Positions 13,731 to 21,089 of a DNA stretch of 22,729 nt are shown here, piece by piece. A program made the translations under genes and the position numbers. Position 1 is the stretch's first letter; each line of letters starts with the position of its first letter. The stretch covers positions 1 to 22,729 of IMG/VR virus record IMGVR_UViG_3300021185_000052; one strand, written 5' to 3'. The DNA is from a virus. The notes below the pieces were generated by a model. The model was not told the origin of the DNA and searched no databases. It was given only the letters and a program-made list of their open reading frames with translations.

Positions 13731-15208
13731 CGCCTGCCTCCCGCCACTATATCTAGACGATTGATGCCTACACGCCAATCTGAGAGCCTCTCGCCCTCTA
13801 CACGGATGCGTAGCTGCCTACCAGTGAATCGCAGGCTAGTAGGAGAGGACATAGGATAAGGCCCGTACTCTCGCTCTACATCATTGGGGTAGAACCTAGT
13901 CTTGAAGGTAGCCGTAACGTCACCGGCTGTGCGCTCGTCTGGGATCATCTCAACCACAGAGGCTATCTGGTCTCCAGTGCCGATCATGATAGGGCCGCTC
14001 TCAGCGAACGGTGACAAACTGCCGTAGGATAATCCGACCTCGTGCTCGTAGATCTTGTTGTCGTCAGCGTCTGCCCATATTGGGTGACGGAATGCGCCGT
14101 GATCTACGCCAGAGGTTCTAGCTAGGGACCCGATTGACCAAGTATTCTCTACAAAGTTGTAGACCACATAGCGGTCACACTCGTTCGATGCGCCAGACGG
14201 ATAGAACCACCAAACCTCACCATAACGAGAGTTGGTCACTGCGAACGCCTTAGATTGCTGAGATACGTTGATGTCTGAGAAAACGTAGTCAGAGACATCA
14301 GACTGCACCTTAGCTACTGACCCGCCAGAGTAAGTGAAGAATGCTCTGCGACCCATCCACATTGCACCAAGGTCGGTTGTAGCGACTGCCTTCTGAGAGA
14401 TAATTCCACACGATGTGCCAACGCGCTCTATACCATAAACGTAAGGAGGACCCTGGTAGCTAGCAACGTGTGCATCGATGTTAGTCAGAATAAGAGCCTG
14501 ACCACGGACCCGAATGCCGCACATGATCTCACCGGCAGTCTGTAGCTCTAGGTCACCCGCCTCATTAGTAGCAGATGGCGTCCAGGTGGTGTTGTCTTCC
14601 TTGTCGGACCATTGCACTAGGCGAGGATTGCCGCCCGCGCCAAGAGCGAATAGGAACCGCTCCTCTGTCACCATCAGCGCAATATTACTTGTAGGCGCGT
14701 TAGCCACTACCGCAGCAGGTGTGCCAGAGTTCAGTTGCCATTCGTAGACCTTGCCGTCATCCCTAGTGCAGCCGACGAGGTACTCACCCCAGTTGTCTAG
14801 CGACCAGGTAGTAGCGGGCAGAATAGTCTGATTGTCTAGGCGCTCTGTGCCGTAGGTGTCAAATCCGTAGGTTGCCGCGCCGTATCCAGTGTAAGCAGAT
14901 GCAGTTTCCCTGCCCGCAGTAAACCCGGCAGGCGTGATGTCGTAACGAACGCCACCTTGGTTCCAGATGTAGAGAGAGCTGTACGACCCACCGGCAATGT
15001 AACGGCTGTTAGAGTTGTCCTTCCACGTCAACATGCCACGGACAGTATTATCCGAAGCGTTGTCGCTCTTGAGACGCCATCCACCTACAGGTCGCATGGT
15101 TCCGTCAATCCACCGAATCAGGTTAGCATCACGCCACCTGTTCGATGATTGAAGGTCCGTGCCATTGCGGTAGATGCCCGCCGGTATGTCCAGGGGAGTC
15201 AACGGCAT
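13727..15208 (-). CDS. Tail nozzle / stabilisation protein (P22 gp10-like)
   Basis: This 493-residue protein begins MPLTPLDIPAGIYRNGTDLQ, followed by SSNRWRDANLIRWIDGTMRP and a VGGW element. That opening is typical of podovirus tail hub or nozzle proteins of the P22 gp10 ('phage stabilisation') type, which form the tube below the adaptor. The body is beta-rich with Trp-containing repeats (LTWKDNSNSRYIAGG, TTWSLDNWGEYLVGC, GAMWMGRRAFFTYSGG, VWWFYPSG) that suggest a beta-propeller core. P22 gp10 is 472 residues, so the length fits. AAGGAG lies 6 bases before the ATG. It sits between the fibre chaperone and a fibre gene, as expected for a tail platform. Confidence 0.85.
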   Translation of the reverse strand: MPLTPLDIPAGIYRNGTDLQSSNRWRDANLIRWIDGTMRPVGGWRLKSDNASDNTVRGMLTWKDNSNSRYIAGGSYSSLYIWNQGGVRYDITPAGFTAGRETASAYTGYGAATYGFDTYGTERLDNQTILPATTWSLDNWGEYLVGCTRDDGKVYEWQLNSGTPAAVVANAPTSNIALMVTEERFLFALGAGGNPRLVQWSDKEDNTTWTPSATNEAGDLELQTAGEIMCGIRVRGQALILTNIDAHVASYQGPPYVYGIERVGTSCGIISQKAVATTDLGAMWMGRRAFFTYSGGSVAKVQSDVSDYVFSDINVSQQSKAFAVTNSRYGEVWWFYPSGASNECDRYVVYNFVENTWSIGSLARTSGVDHGAFRHPIWADADDNKIYEHEVGLSYGSLSPFAESGPIMIGTGDQIASVVEMIPDERTAGDVTATFKTRFYPNDVEREYGPYPMSSPTSLRFTGRQLRIRVEGERLSDWRVGINRLDIVAGGRR

Positions 15209-15218
15209 GGTGTGCTCC

Positions 15219-15671
15219 TTAAGGTGCTACCGGCCAATCAGCATTTTGCAGGTTTGGAAAGTTTGCGTGTGAACTGATATCTCTAAGCGCCTGACGATAA
15301 GCTGCCATCTCAGCAGACATAGTCACGTCGCTTAACGCATGCCAATCAGTCGCGGCAAGCTTATCATCCCGAACAGCTCTTACTCCGCTTGCCTTCTGAG
15401 CCAATACAGCAGCAATCTCTTCGTCTGTCAAAGAGGTTACCGTATTTTCATACGTCCAAACGCCATCGACTAAAGACGCCGTTTCATTTGTTATTACCTT
15501 TTGAGTAGCGGGTTCGTGAGGCAAAGCATCTGCAAAAACCGCAGGATATACGCCATACTCTGCTAGTAACTCATCTGGGATAGATCGTGGAAACGATACA
15601 TTTGGATTATCTTTTCTGAGCTGTCCAATTGTATAGTTTTGAGCAACGCCATTGTCTACTTTAACAAACAT
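15219..15671 (-). CDS. Tail fibre assembly chaperone-like protein (150 aa)
   Basis: The C-terminal 55 residues carry the signature of the phage tail assembly chaperone family (Phage_tail_APC type): VRDDKLAATDWHALSDVTM, then AAYRQALRDISSHANFP and NADWPVAP, i.e. R-x-x-R-D-x-L-L/A-x-T-D-W ... Y-R-x-x-L-R-D-I ... F-P ... W-P. The N-terminal part (residues 1-95) is beta-rich and probably domain-specific to its partner. Such proteins help fold or attach a neighbouring fibre, and some become part of it. It lies directly after the 504-residue receptor-binding candidate, its likely client, and shares that gene's AT-rich composition. AGGA lies 8 bases before the ATG. Confidence 0.85.
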   Translation of the reverse strand: MFVKVDNGVAQNYTIGQLRKDNPNVSFPRSIPDELLAEYGVYPAVFADALPHEPATQKVITNETASLVDGVWTYENTVTSLTDEEIAAVLAQKASGVRAVRDDKLAATDWHALSDVTMSAEMAAYRQALRDISSHANFPNLQNADWPVAP

Positions 15672-15681
15672 ATAAATAGTC

Positions 15682-17196
15682 CTAATTTACTGTTAGTGGG
15701 GATACAGTGCTAGAAAGCGTAGTAGTTACTGTTCCATCACCGTTCTCTATAATTAAATTCGTGCTGCCTTGATCCTCGTTGCGATAACCTTCTGAAGATG
15801 TTGAGCCGCTTGTGTAAGTCATAGACTGAAATAACTCGCTAAACACAGGTAATGATCCACCTGTAGTGCCGCTATTAAAATCCCATAACACAATATTGTC
15901 ATGGCTAGAACCACCACCTATAGTTTGTGCAGGTATCGTTGAAAAATCCAAAGGTAGCTTTAATAGTTTATGGCTATCAGCTCCTCTAGAATTTACTTTT
16001 GCATGCATAAAAGTAAAGTACAAACACGTCTCCTCCGCGTTTACGCCTAACATTGGGGGGTTGTTATAGATATACTCTGCGCCGCCAGTAGCCTTAACTC
16101 CTAAAGCATCTACTACTTGAAAGTTTGATGGGTCTATTTTAAAGATTGGGTACATAACAGAATCGTTTGATTCACCAACCACTCTAAACCTTACTCCAAC
16201 CGAAGCATAAAGATAACCATCAGCATAAACCATGCTTGGATAGTCAATGTATACGCTAACACTTTGACCGTTGTAACTAGATTGCTTTGTAAACTGCGAT
16301 TTTCTATAGGCTGAAAGACTTGACCCATACACCTGAAAAAGATTCAGTTTCCCACCAGTAGCTCTCCAACCATAAACAGTATTGCCGCTTGATGAGCGCA
16401 TTCTGTCGCAATAATCGTTACTTAGAGTGCTTGTTTCCGCAGTGATTGTCCGTACAGCACTTGGGTTTGGTATAGAATTTACCGCTACAGAGCCATACTT
16501 CCAAAAACCCATTTTGAAATCGCCATCATCCCTTCTAACTCCAGTTATGACTTGGCTGCTGCCAGTGTTTACCCAAACTGCATAATGTGTATCGTCTCCA
16601 GTGCTAGTAGGCTGCGTTCTTCTTCTATCACCGCCATTAGAGGTAGAGGTATGGTTAGTAGAATCATATGGGTGACACTCAATTTCGTTACTGTTGACAC
16701 AAACAAAGAACTCACCGTTCCCCGGGGCCGTTCTGCTACGAAAGTTATCAAGCACTTTTTCCACGATAGTGCCGTCACTATCTATTTGTATTCCGCCGAC
16801 TCTGCTGCTGTTGGCTGAAGAATCATACCACTGTCTAGCTCTCAAAAAACAAGCATCCATATCTGGGTGGTAGAAAATAACTTGTGATTGTAAAAACTCA
16901 TAGGCTTTATTAGTTGCGTTTGGTTCAGCCTTCCTTGTTGAAGAAATACTTCCATCAACAGGGTCTCTTAATATAATGTAAGAGCAAGCGTCGCCTTCAC
17001 TAAGGGCAAGAGCGTTTGAGCTTATGGCTTGTACTATGTTGCCACCCGGACCAAATTCGACGGCGTTGTTAAAAAGGCGATCTGGACTTTGCCCGCTCGT
17101 TAAAGAGGTGGTTATCCTTAACGAACTAGCCCAAAAAGTTTCTCCACCTGCGGCCCCCGCAGTTGCTATAGTCATTACCGTAGAAATTAAACTCAT
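15682..17196 (-). CDS. Putative receptor-binding tail protein (504 aa)
   Basis: This 504-residue protein begins [20 protein letters not shown] and is beta-rich throughout, with repeating strand-turn elements such as YSSPTAG-free Gly/Ser/Thr/Asn loops, [38 protein letters not shown] and [17 protein letters not shown]. These resemble blades of a beta-propeller adhesin. There is no recognisable lyase or hydrolase motif. It follows a repeat-containing fibre gene with an ATGA overlap and is followed by a fibre chaperone, so a distal adhesin is the best inference. The base composition is visibly more AT-rich than the nozzle gene, suggesting an exchanged host-range module. No named family is assigned. 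Confidence 0.65.
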   Translation of the reverse strand: MSLISTVMTIATAGAAGGETFWASSLRITTSLTSGQSPDRLFNNAVEFGPGGNIVQAISSNALALSEGDACSYIILRDPVDGSISSTRKAEPNATNKAYEFLQSQVIFYHPDMDACFLRARQWYDSSANSSRVGGIQIDSDGTIVEKVLDNFRSRTAPGNGEFFVCVNSNEIECHPYDSTNHTSTSNGGDRRRTQPTSTGDDTHYAVWVNTGSSQVITGVRRDDGDFKMGFWKYGSVAVNSIPNPSAVRTITAETSTLSNDYCDRMRSSSGNTVYGWRATGGKLNLFQVYGSSLSAYRKSQFTKQSSYNGQSVSVYIDYPSMVYADGYLYASVGVRFRVVGESNDSVMYPIFKIDPSNFQVVDALGVKATGGAEYIYNNPPMLGVNAEETCLYFTFMHAKVNSRGADSHKLLKLPLDFSTIPAQTIGGGSSHDNIVLWDFNSGTTGGSLPVFSELFQSMTYTSGSTSSEGYRNEDQGSTNLIIENGDGTVTTTLSSTVSPLTVN

Positions 17197-17921
17197 GATA
17201 CTGCGTCCCCTGCTAGGAATCCGTACCAGGTCGTGCCTCCGTCGTGAGTGATGAAGCCAAGAACGTCTGTCTCACCGCTAGCGGGCGCGTCTGGAGCTGT
17301 GCCACCTGCCCAATCTACACTAGAGGGCCAAGTCACCGTGCGTGTGCCGCTCACTGTCAGCTTAAATACAAAGCCGTAACCAGTGCCGCTTGCAGGCGGG
17401 TTGCTAAACGTAAAGGTAGTGTTAGATGAGATTGTCTTAGAGAAGAAGTTTCCTGTCTCGCAATCAATGTCGTTTGCGCCTATTGCCACATAAGTCTCGT
17501 TGTAGCTCTTAGCCTTCAGCTCTTCAGCGATGTTAACGTCACCATTGGCGTCAGCAGTGACAGCCTTAGATGCCTCGCTAGTACCGAGAGTGGTTATGTC
17601 TAGGTAGTTGATCTCTGCGGCAGTGGCTGTGACACCAGTTAAAATATTTAACTCGGCAGTAGAGGAGGTAACTCCGTCTAACAGGTTAAGCTCTGTGGCA
17701 GTTGAGGTAACACCATCAAGGATGTTTAACTCAGCAGCAGTAGAGGTTACCGCAGTACCGGCAATCTTAAGCGTAGACAAGTTCGGCGCAATCGCCGTAG
17801 TGCCGTCTAGCAGATCGTCTAGCAAGTCTAGGTCAGTATTGAGCTTAGTACCCCAGGTGTCGTCAGATGCACCGACCTCGGGTTTAGTTAAGCCATAGGT
17901 TGTGGTGGTTGTATCAGCCAT
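17193..17921 (-). CDS. Tail fibre with 13-residue repeats (242 aa)
   Basis: The N-terminus, [20 protein letters not shown], is the classic start of phage fibre proteins that dock to the tail. Residues 62-108 hold four copies of a 13-residue unit of the type (A/T)[12 protein letters not shown], very common in marine phage fibres and predicted to form a trimeric shaft. A helical segment ([12 protein letters not shown]) leads to a beta-rich C-terminal domain ([18 protein letters not shown], then [20 protein letters not shown]). The ribosome-binding sequence GAGGTGA lies 6 bases before the ATG. The stop overlaps the next gene's ATG. The fibre call is firm and the ligand is unknown. Confidence 0.88.
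   Translation of the reverse strand: MADTTTTTYGLTKPEVGASDDTWGTKLNTDLDLLDDLLDGTTAIAPNLSTLKIAGTAVTSTAAELNILDGVTSTATELNLLDGVTSSTAELNILTGVTATAAEINYLDITTLGTSEASKAVTADANGDVNIAEELKAKSYNETYVAIGANDIDCETGNFFSKTISSNTTFTFSNPPASGTGYGFVFKLTVSGTRTVTWPSSVDWAGGTAPDAPASGETDVLGFITHDGGTTWYGFLAGDAVS
17598..17738 (-). repeat. 39-base coding repeat (fibre shaft), about 3.6 copies
   Basis: Residues 62-108 of the fibre repeat every 13 residues: [47 protein letters not shown]. The DNA units are similar but not identical, as expected for an old array under selection. Confidence 0.9.
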
Positions 17922-17923
17922 CG

Positions 17924-18529
17924 TTAGTCACCTCGGTAATCAGATTCCGTCCAGGTCTCGGACGCATTAATTTGCTCTATCCATTTGTACCTAGCGAACG
18001 TGCCGACTTCTGTGTCGGAGGTATCACTAGCAGCGAATGGTCTAATTCTAACATAGTTTATTGCTACTGAAGACGTGGAGGCTCCTGCTGCTGCCCCCAC
18101 GATTGCTAGGAATGCCTGAGCTGCGACTGTTGCAGTGCTCGTGTCTGCTATATCACCTAGCCTTACCCGGACACCTACCATCGATGTGCTAGAGGTAGAC
18201 GAGTCTGCTACTGCTGAATTCTGGATGCGCTCGTAGTCAGCCTGAGTGACGCTAGATGTCACAGAGACAGCAGATGCGCCCTCCCAGATCTCTGGGTAGC
18301 CGTAGCGGGCCTCGCTGTACGGTCCGGTGCCGTAGCCTAGACGACGCCTTACTAGCCTTGATGTGCCGGTAGATGTCGCTGTTGCTAGAGCAGATACCTG
18401 GAATACATAGGACCCAGACACGGTAACAGAGGCCGCCGAGCTGTCTGCTACGGAGGACTCATATACCTGCGGATAGCCATACCTTGCTACGTTGTATGGA
18501 CCAGTGCCGTAACCGGCTCTCAGCGCCAT
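17924..18529 (-). CDS. Protein with duplicated Tyr/Gly-rich motif, tail region (201 aa)
   Basis: This 201-residue protein contains a 20-residue motif twice, [19 protein letters not shown] (6-24) and [19 protein letters not shown] (65-83), 59 residues apart and 14 of 20 identical over aligned positions. The segments after each copy are rich in Ala, Ser, Thr and Val ([19 protein letters not shown]), giving a low-complexity beta-strand pattern repeated down the protein (also [20 protein letters not shown]). I do not recognise a family. Position between a gp80-like protein and the main fibre suggests a tail or neck-fibre component. The ATG overlaps the upstream TAA (TAATG) and lacks a clear ribosome-binding site, so translation is likely coupled. 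Confidence 0.7.
   Translation of the reverse strand: MALRAGYGTGPYNVARYGYPQVYESSVADSSAASVTVSGSYVFQVSALATATSTGTSRLVRRRLGYGTGPYSEARYGYPEIWEGASAVSVTSSVTQADYERIQNSAVADSSTSSTSMVGVRVRLGDIADTSTATVAAQAFLAIVGAAAGASTSSVAINYVRIRPFAASDTSDTEVGTFARYKWIEQINASETWTESDYRGD
18281..18517 (-). repeat. Internal duplication encoding GYGTGPYxxARYGYP
   Basis: Two 60-base segments, 18458-18517 and 18281-18340, encode near-identical 20-residue motifs with many synonymous differences. The duplication is therefore old, with the amino-acid sequence conserved. Confidence 0.85.
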
Positions 18530-18912
18530 TAGTCTAGCGTGATGTCCAGATCACCAGTAGGGATACGGAAGACGTCCCCTATGGCAATAGCCTTGGCAGT
18601 CGTTAAGATTGCATGGACTAGCATAGTGCCGCCGCTAGAGGCAGTGAATACGCCAATGTGGCTCACCGTGCCCCAATTCGCAGTAGCAGCAGGAAACTCT
18701 ACCGCGCCGCTGTTGCTAGCCGTGTCACCTGTTACGGTGAACGTGGCCGCTGTGCGAGCGTATGAGCCGCCTGTGACCTCTGTACCGGCAGCGCCAGTGT
18801 CAGTAGGGTTAGATGTAAAGAGGCCGATATACCACGCTGTAGGGCGTGTGACTGAACCTGCTGTTAGTCCCCAGTTGAGGACGTCTGTCTCGAACGAGTT
18901 AGTAAAGCTCAT
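18529..18912 (-). CDS. Phage tail/fibre-like protein, gp80-type family (127 aa)
   Basis: This 127-residue beta-rich protein has the layout MSFTNSFETDVLNWGLTAGS, PTAWYIGLFTSNPTDTGAAG, EVTGGSYARTAATFTV, then AVEFPAATANWGTVSHIGVF, and ends FRIPTGDLDITLD. This arrangement ('..LYVGLFT..PTD.G...EV.GG.YAR......F..A...WG.V.....' ) is a widespread small phage protein family annotated as tail fibre-like or gp80-like. It is probably a virion surface or neck-attached component. AGGAG lies 7 bases before the ATG, which follows the adaptor stop at once. The precise place in the virion is not known. Confidence 0.85.
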   Translation of the reverse strand: MSFTNSFETDVLNWGLTAGSVTRPTAWYIGLFTSNPTDTGAAGTEVTGGSYARTAATFTVTGDTASNSGAVEFPAATANWGTVSHIGVFTASSGGTMLVHAILTTAKAIAIGDVFRIPTGDLDITLD

Positions 18913-19533
18913 CTAATAGCTCCTGATCTTTAATCGTAAACCAGAGCCGCCAGACTTGGCTTTATCGCTCTGCAAATTAGTTCCTGCTACAGCACCAGAG
19001 TATAACACACTCCAGACCTGCATTCGGGCGTCGTCCTTCAAGTATGGGGCAGACTGAGTCAGCGATCCGTACAGGTAGGCATCCGGTGACATCTCTAGCA
19101 GCCAGTTGGAGGCGTTAGAGTCTGATAGTTGTTCTAGCTCTGCGTAGTACAGTAGCTCGCCGCTATAGGTAGTATCGGGCGTAGGATAGACCTCTATAGC
19201 CTCACCTGACACAGCGTAGTAGCGTGGCTTGCCTTGGGCGTCGTTAGTGTCCATGCGGTATTGCAGCATGTCGTCTAGCGATAGCAGCTCTAGCCTTGAT
19301 GATTTGCCGTCGTCTAGGTGAAAGCGAACAGGCTCGAGGAAGTCTGCCGGTAGCTGCGAGTACCTGGTGTCTATCTGACCCTCGGACCGCTTCTGCATCT
19401 TGTAGTGACGCACCTCACGCTCCATCTGGGCCTCTGCCAGAGAGATGAACGTAGGGATGATCGCCGTTAGATCGTCCCGGTTGAGGAAGTCAGCTATTGT
19501 AGACTTCAGCTCTGTATATGTTGTGATTGCCAT
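18913..19533 (-). CDS. Head-tail adaptor (SU10 adaptor family)
   Basis: This 206-residue protein begins MAITTYTELKSTIADFLNRD, then LTAIIPTFISLAEAQMEREV, the standard opening of SU10-type adaptor (neck) proteins, which bind beneath the portal and link it to the nozzle. Further family features are QLPADFLEPVRFHLDD, LSLDDMLQYR, GKPRYYAVSGEAIEVYPTP and the C-terminal helical region with MSPDAYLYGSLTQSAPYLKD. Its length is normal for the family. AGGA lies 7 bases before the ATG. In phiEco32/SU10-like virions it forms the dodecameric ring between portal and nozzle; that role is inferred here by homology. Confidence 0.88.
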   Translation of the reverse strand: MAITTYTELKSTIADFLNRDDLTAIIPTFISLAEAQMEREVRHYKMQKRSEGQIDTRYSQLPADFLEPVRFHLDDGKSSRLELLSLDDMLQYRMDTNDAQGKPRYYAVSGEAIEVYPTPDTTYSGELLYYAELEQLSDSNASNWLLEMSPDAYLYGSLTQSAPYLKDDARMQVWSVLYSGAVAGTNLQSDKAKSGGSGLRLKIRSY

Positions 19534-19546
19534 GTTTGTGTCCTGT

Positions 19547-21049
19547 TTACATCATCACGTCGAATATAGACTGCGGATTGTACACCTTAGTCTTGGGCGT
19601 AGATGACAGATCAAGAAGGCCTCTGATTGCGTCCCTGGCGAAAGATGGCATCGCCATTTCTCTCTCTCCAGTTTCAATGTTGCGACGATATGGCAGTAAG
19701 TCGCCGTATTCGTAGCCCTGCTGTGGTTGCGGGTCTATGCCAAGCGTTTGCATCTTCTGGTTAACCATAGCGTTGTGTCTTGCTATAGCCTCGTCCTGCA
19801 TCGGATTGACGCTGTCTGCGTTGCCCATAGATGTCATTCCTAGCAATCCTGTAGCAGCTCCCGCCGTTGGGCTGCTGTAGAGAGACTTGCCTGTCTCTAG
19901 GTAGGTTCTAATGTTGTCTAGCCACTTCTGGTCAGTAGGCTGCCCTACGTTTTTGCCTCGAATGTTAGCAGCAACAATAGCTTGGTTGTGGCTAAAAGGC
20001 TTGGGCGCATTTCCAGAGCCTGCCTTTGGCTTAGTCATTTCTTTTCTAAGGCTATTGTAGACGTCAGGCATCATCACTCTGAATGGTACGCTTTGCTCTA
20101 GCCCGCCGTAGTAGTCACCTGGCATTCCTGAGTCATAAGACAAATGAGTATCTATAGGTCTGATTGCCTCATCTATTCTTGGCGTGTACATAGACATGCC
20201 TGCGTCGCCTAGCTCTGTGCCGCTAAGAGCTTTGTCGTTAACCGCATCAATGGTCTCTCTGTAGATTGGGAAGCCCTTATCTCTATAGTCGGCTTTAGCC
20301 ATAATCTTCGTAAAGGCAGTTCTCATCTTACCAATAGACTTAAAGCCACCTTGGCCCATTAACTGATCCATTGCGTTAGGGTCGTCTAGTCCTACCCATT
20401 GCGGATACTTATCCCTAAGCTCGGCGTCAAAAGCAGCTTTATCTTGCTTGCTAAGCGGCAATTGATTGACCTGTGTCATCAATGATTGAGCGGGAGGAGT
20501 GCTGAAGTTTGTAGAATCGTCCCCCATTCGATTATAGACAGCCAGAGGCTCTTTCTTAGAGTCCTTAGCCATCTTAATCTGGCGATTATGAGCACTTTTA
20601 GCTATATCTCTGCTAGATGCCCACCCAAGGCCTTGATCAGCATTCTGCTGACTAAACCTGTAACCACCCTGCACTGGAAGCTCACCGACATTCTGCCCAC
20701 CGACCATTCTAAGCAGGCCAATGTCAGAGGGATCGCCACGGTTAGCTATCAGCAATCTGTCCATCATGTCTTCTGGCTGAACGATTCTTCGCTCGCCTAG
20801 ATCCGCTCTTTCAAAGTCAGTGCGGAATTGATTTTGAGCAGCGTTCATCTCTCGCTGAGCGACAGCAGGGTTCTCTAGCGTTTTCTGATACTTGGTTGCG
20901 GCTGACTTGACAGCGGATGGGTTACCGGCAGACTCTGGCTTAAGGAATCCAGTAGATACAAGTCTATCAGTCAGCGTCATGCCTGCTTGATCTAAAGCAT
21001 CTGTGATGTTAGCCAGTAGTCCTGCGACTATTTTCGCCTTGCCTGCCAT
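19547..21049 (-). CDS. Polyvalent-protein-like phage protein (500 aa)
   Basis: This 500-residue protein is mainly helical in its N-terminal third. Residues about 180-340 then resemble a region I remember from very large phage polyvalent proteins: MGDDSTNFSTPPAQSLM, AAFDAELRDKYPQWVGLDDP, MRTAFTKIMAKADYRDKGFP, SMYTPRIDEAIRPIDTHLSY and YYGGLEQSVPFRVMMPDVY. In those proteins the segment occurs among toxin, nuclease or peptidase domains and may be delivered with the genome. Here it stands nearly alone; the C-terminus adds SSPTAGAATGLLGM and a basic loop but no catalytic motif that I can see. GAGG lies 7 bases before the ATG within a hairpin. The gene is more AT-rich than its neighbours. The function is unknown. 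Confidence 0.6.
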   Translation of the reverse strand: MAGKAKIVAGLLANITDALDQAGMTLTDRLVSTGFLKPESAGNPSAVKSAATKYQKTLENPAVAQREMNAAQNQFRTDFERADLGERRIVQPEDMMDRLLIANRGDPSDIGLLRMVGGQNVGELPVQGGYRFSQQNADQGLGWASSRDIAKSAHNRQIKMAKDSKKEPLAVYNRMGDDSTNFSTPPAQSLMTQVNQLPLSKQDKAAFDAELRDKYPQWVGLDDPNAMDQLMGQGGFKSIGKMRTAFTKIMAKADYRDKGFPIYRETIDAVNDKALSGTELGDAGMSMYTPRIDEAIRPIDTHLSYDSGMPGDYYGGLEQSVPFRVMMPDVYNSLRKEMTKPKAGSGNAPKPFSHNQAIVAANIRGKNVGQPTDQKWLDNIRTYLETGKSLYSSPTAGAATGLLGMTSMGNADSVNPMQDEAIARHNAMVNQKMQTLGIDPQPQQGYEYGDLLPYRRNIETGEREMAMPSFARDAIRGLLDLSSTPKTKVYNPQSIFDVMM

Positions 21050-21087
21050 GTTATGTCCTCATGTACCGATGACATGAGTATAACACA
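21050..21087 (-). promoter_or_regulatory. Hairpin over ribosome-binding site, with extended -10-like sequence
   Basis: Between the terminase stop and the ATG at 21049, the minus strand contains CTCATGT, a 7-base loop, and ACATGAG (stem arms 21078-21072 and 21064-21058). Outer arms GTTAT and ATAAC (21084-21080 and 21054-21050) add five more pairs across a small internal loop. The 3' arm contains the GAGG ribosome-binding sequence of the next gene, so folding would mask it. The same stretch includes TGTTATACT (21085-21077), which matches an extended -10 promoter element in all but one base, though no good -35 is visible. A transcript starting there would lack the 5' arm and so be free to translate. 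Confidence 0.5.
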
Positions 21088-21089
21088 GA

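Noticed and set aside
18539-18916. Plus-strand 125-codon open frame
   Set aside because: It exactly mirrors the gp80-like gene; stop codons are absent by codon-usage effect in the opposite strand.
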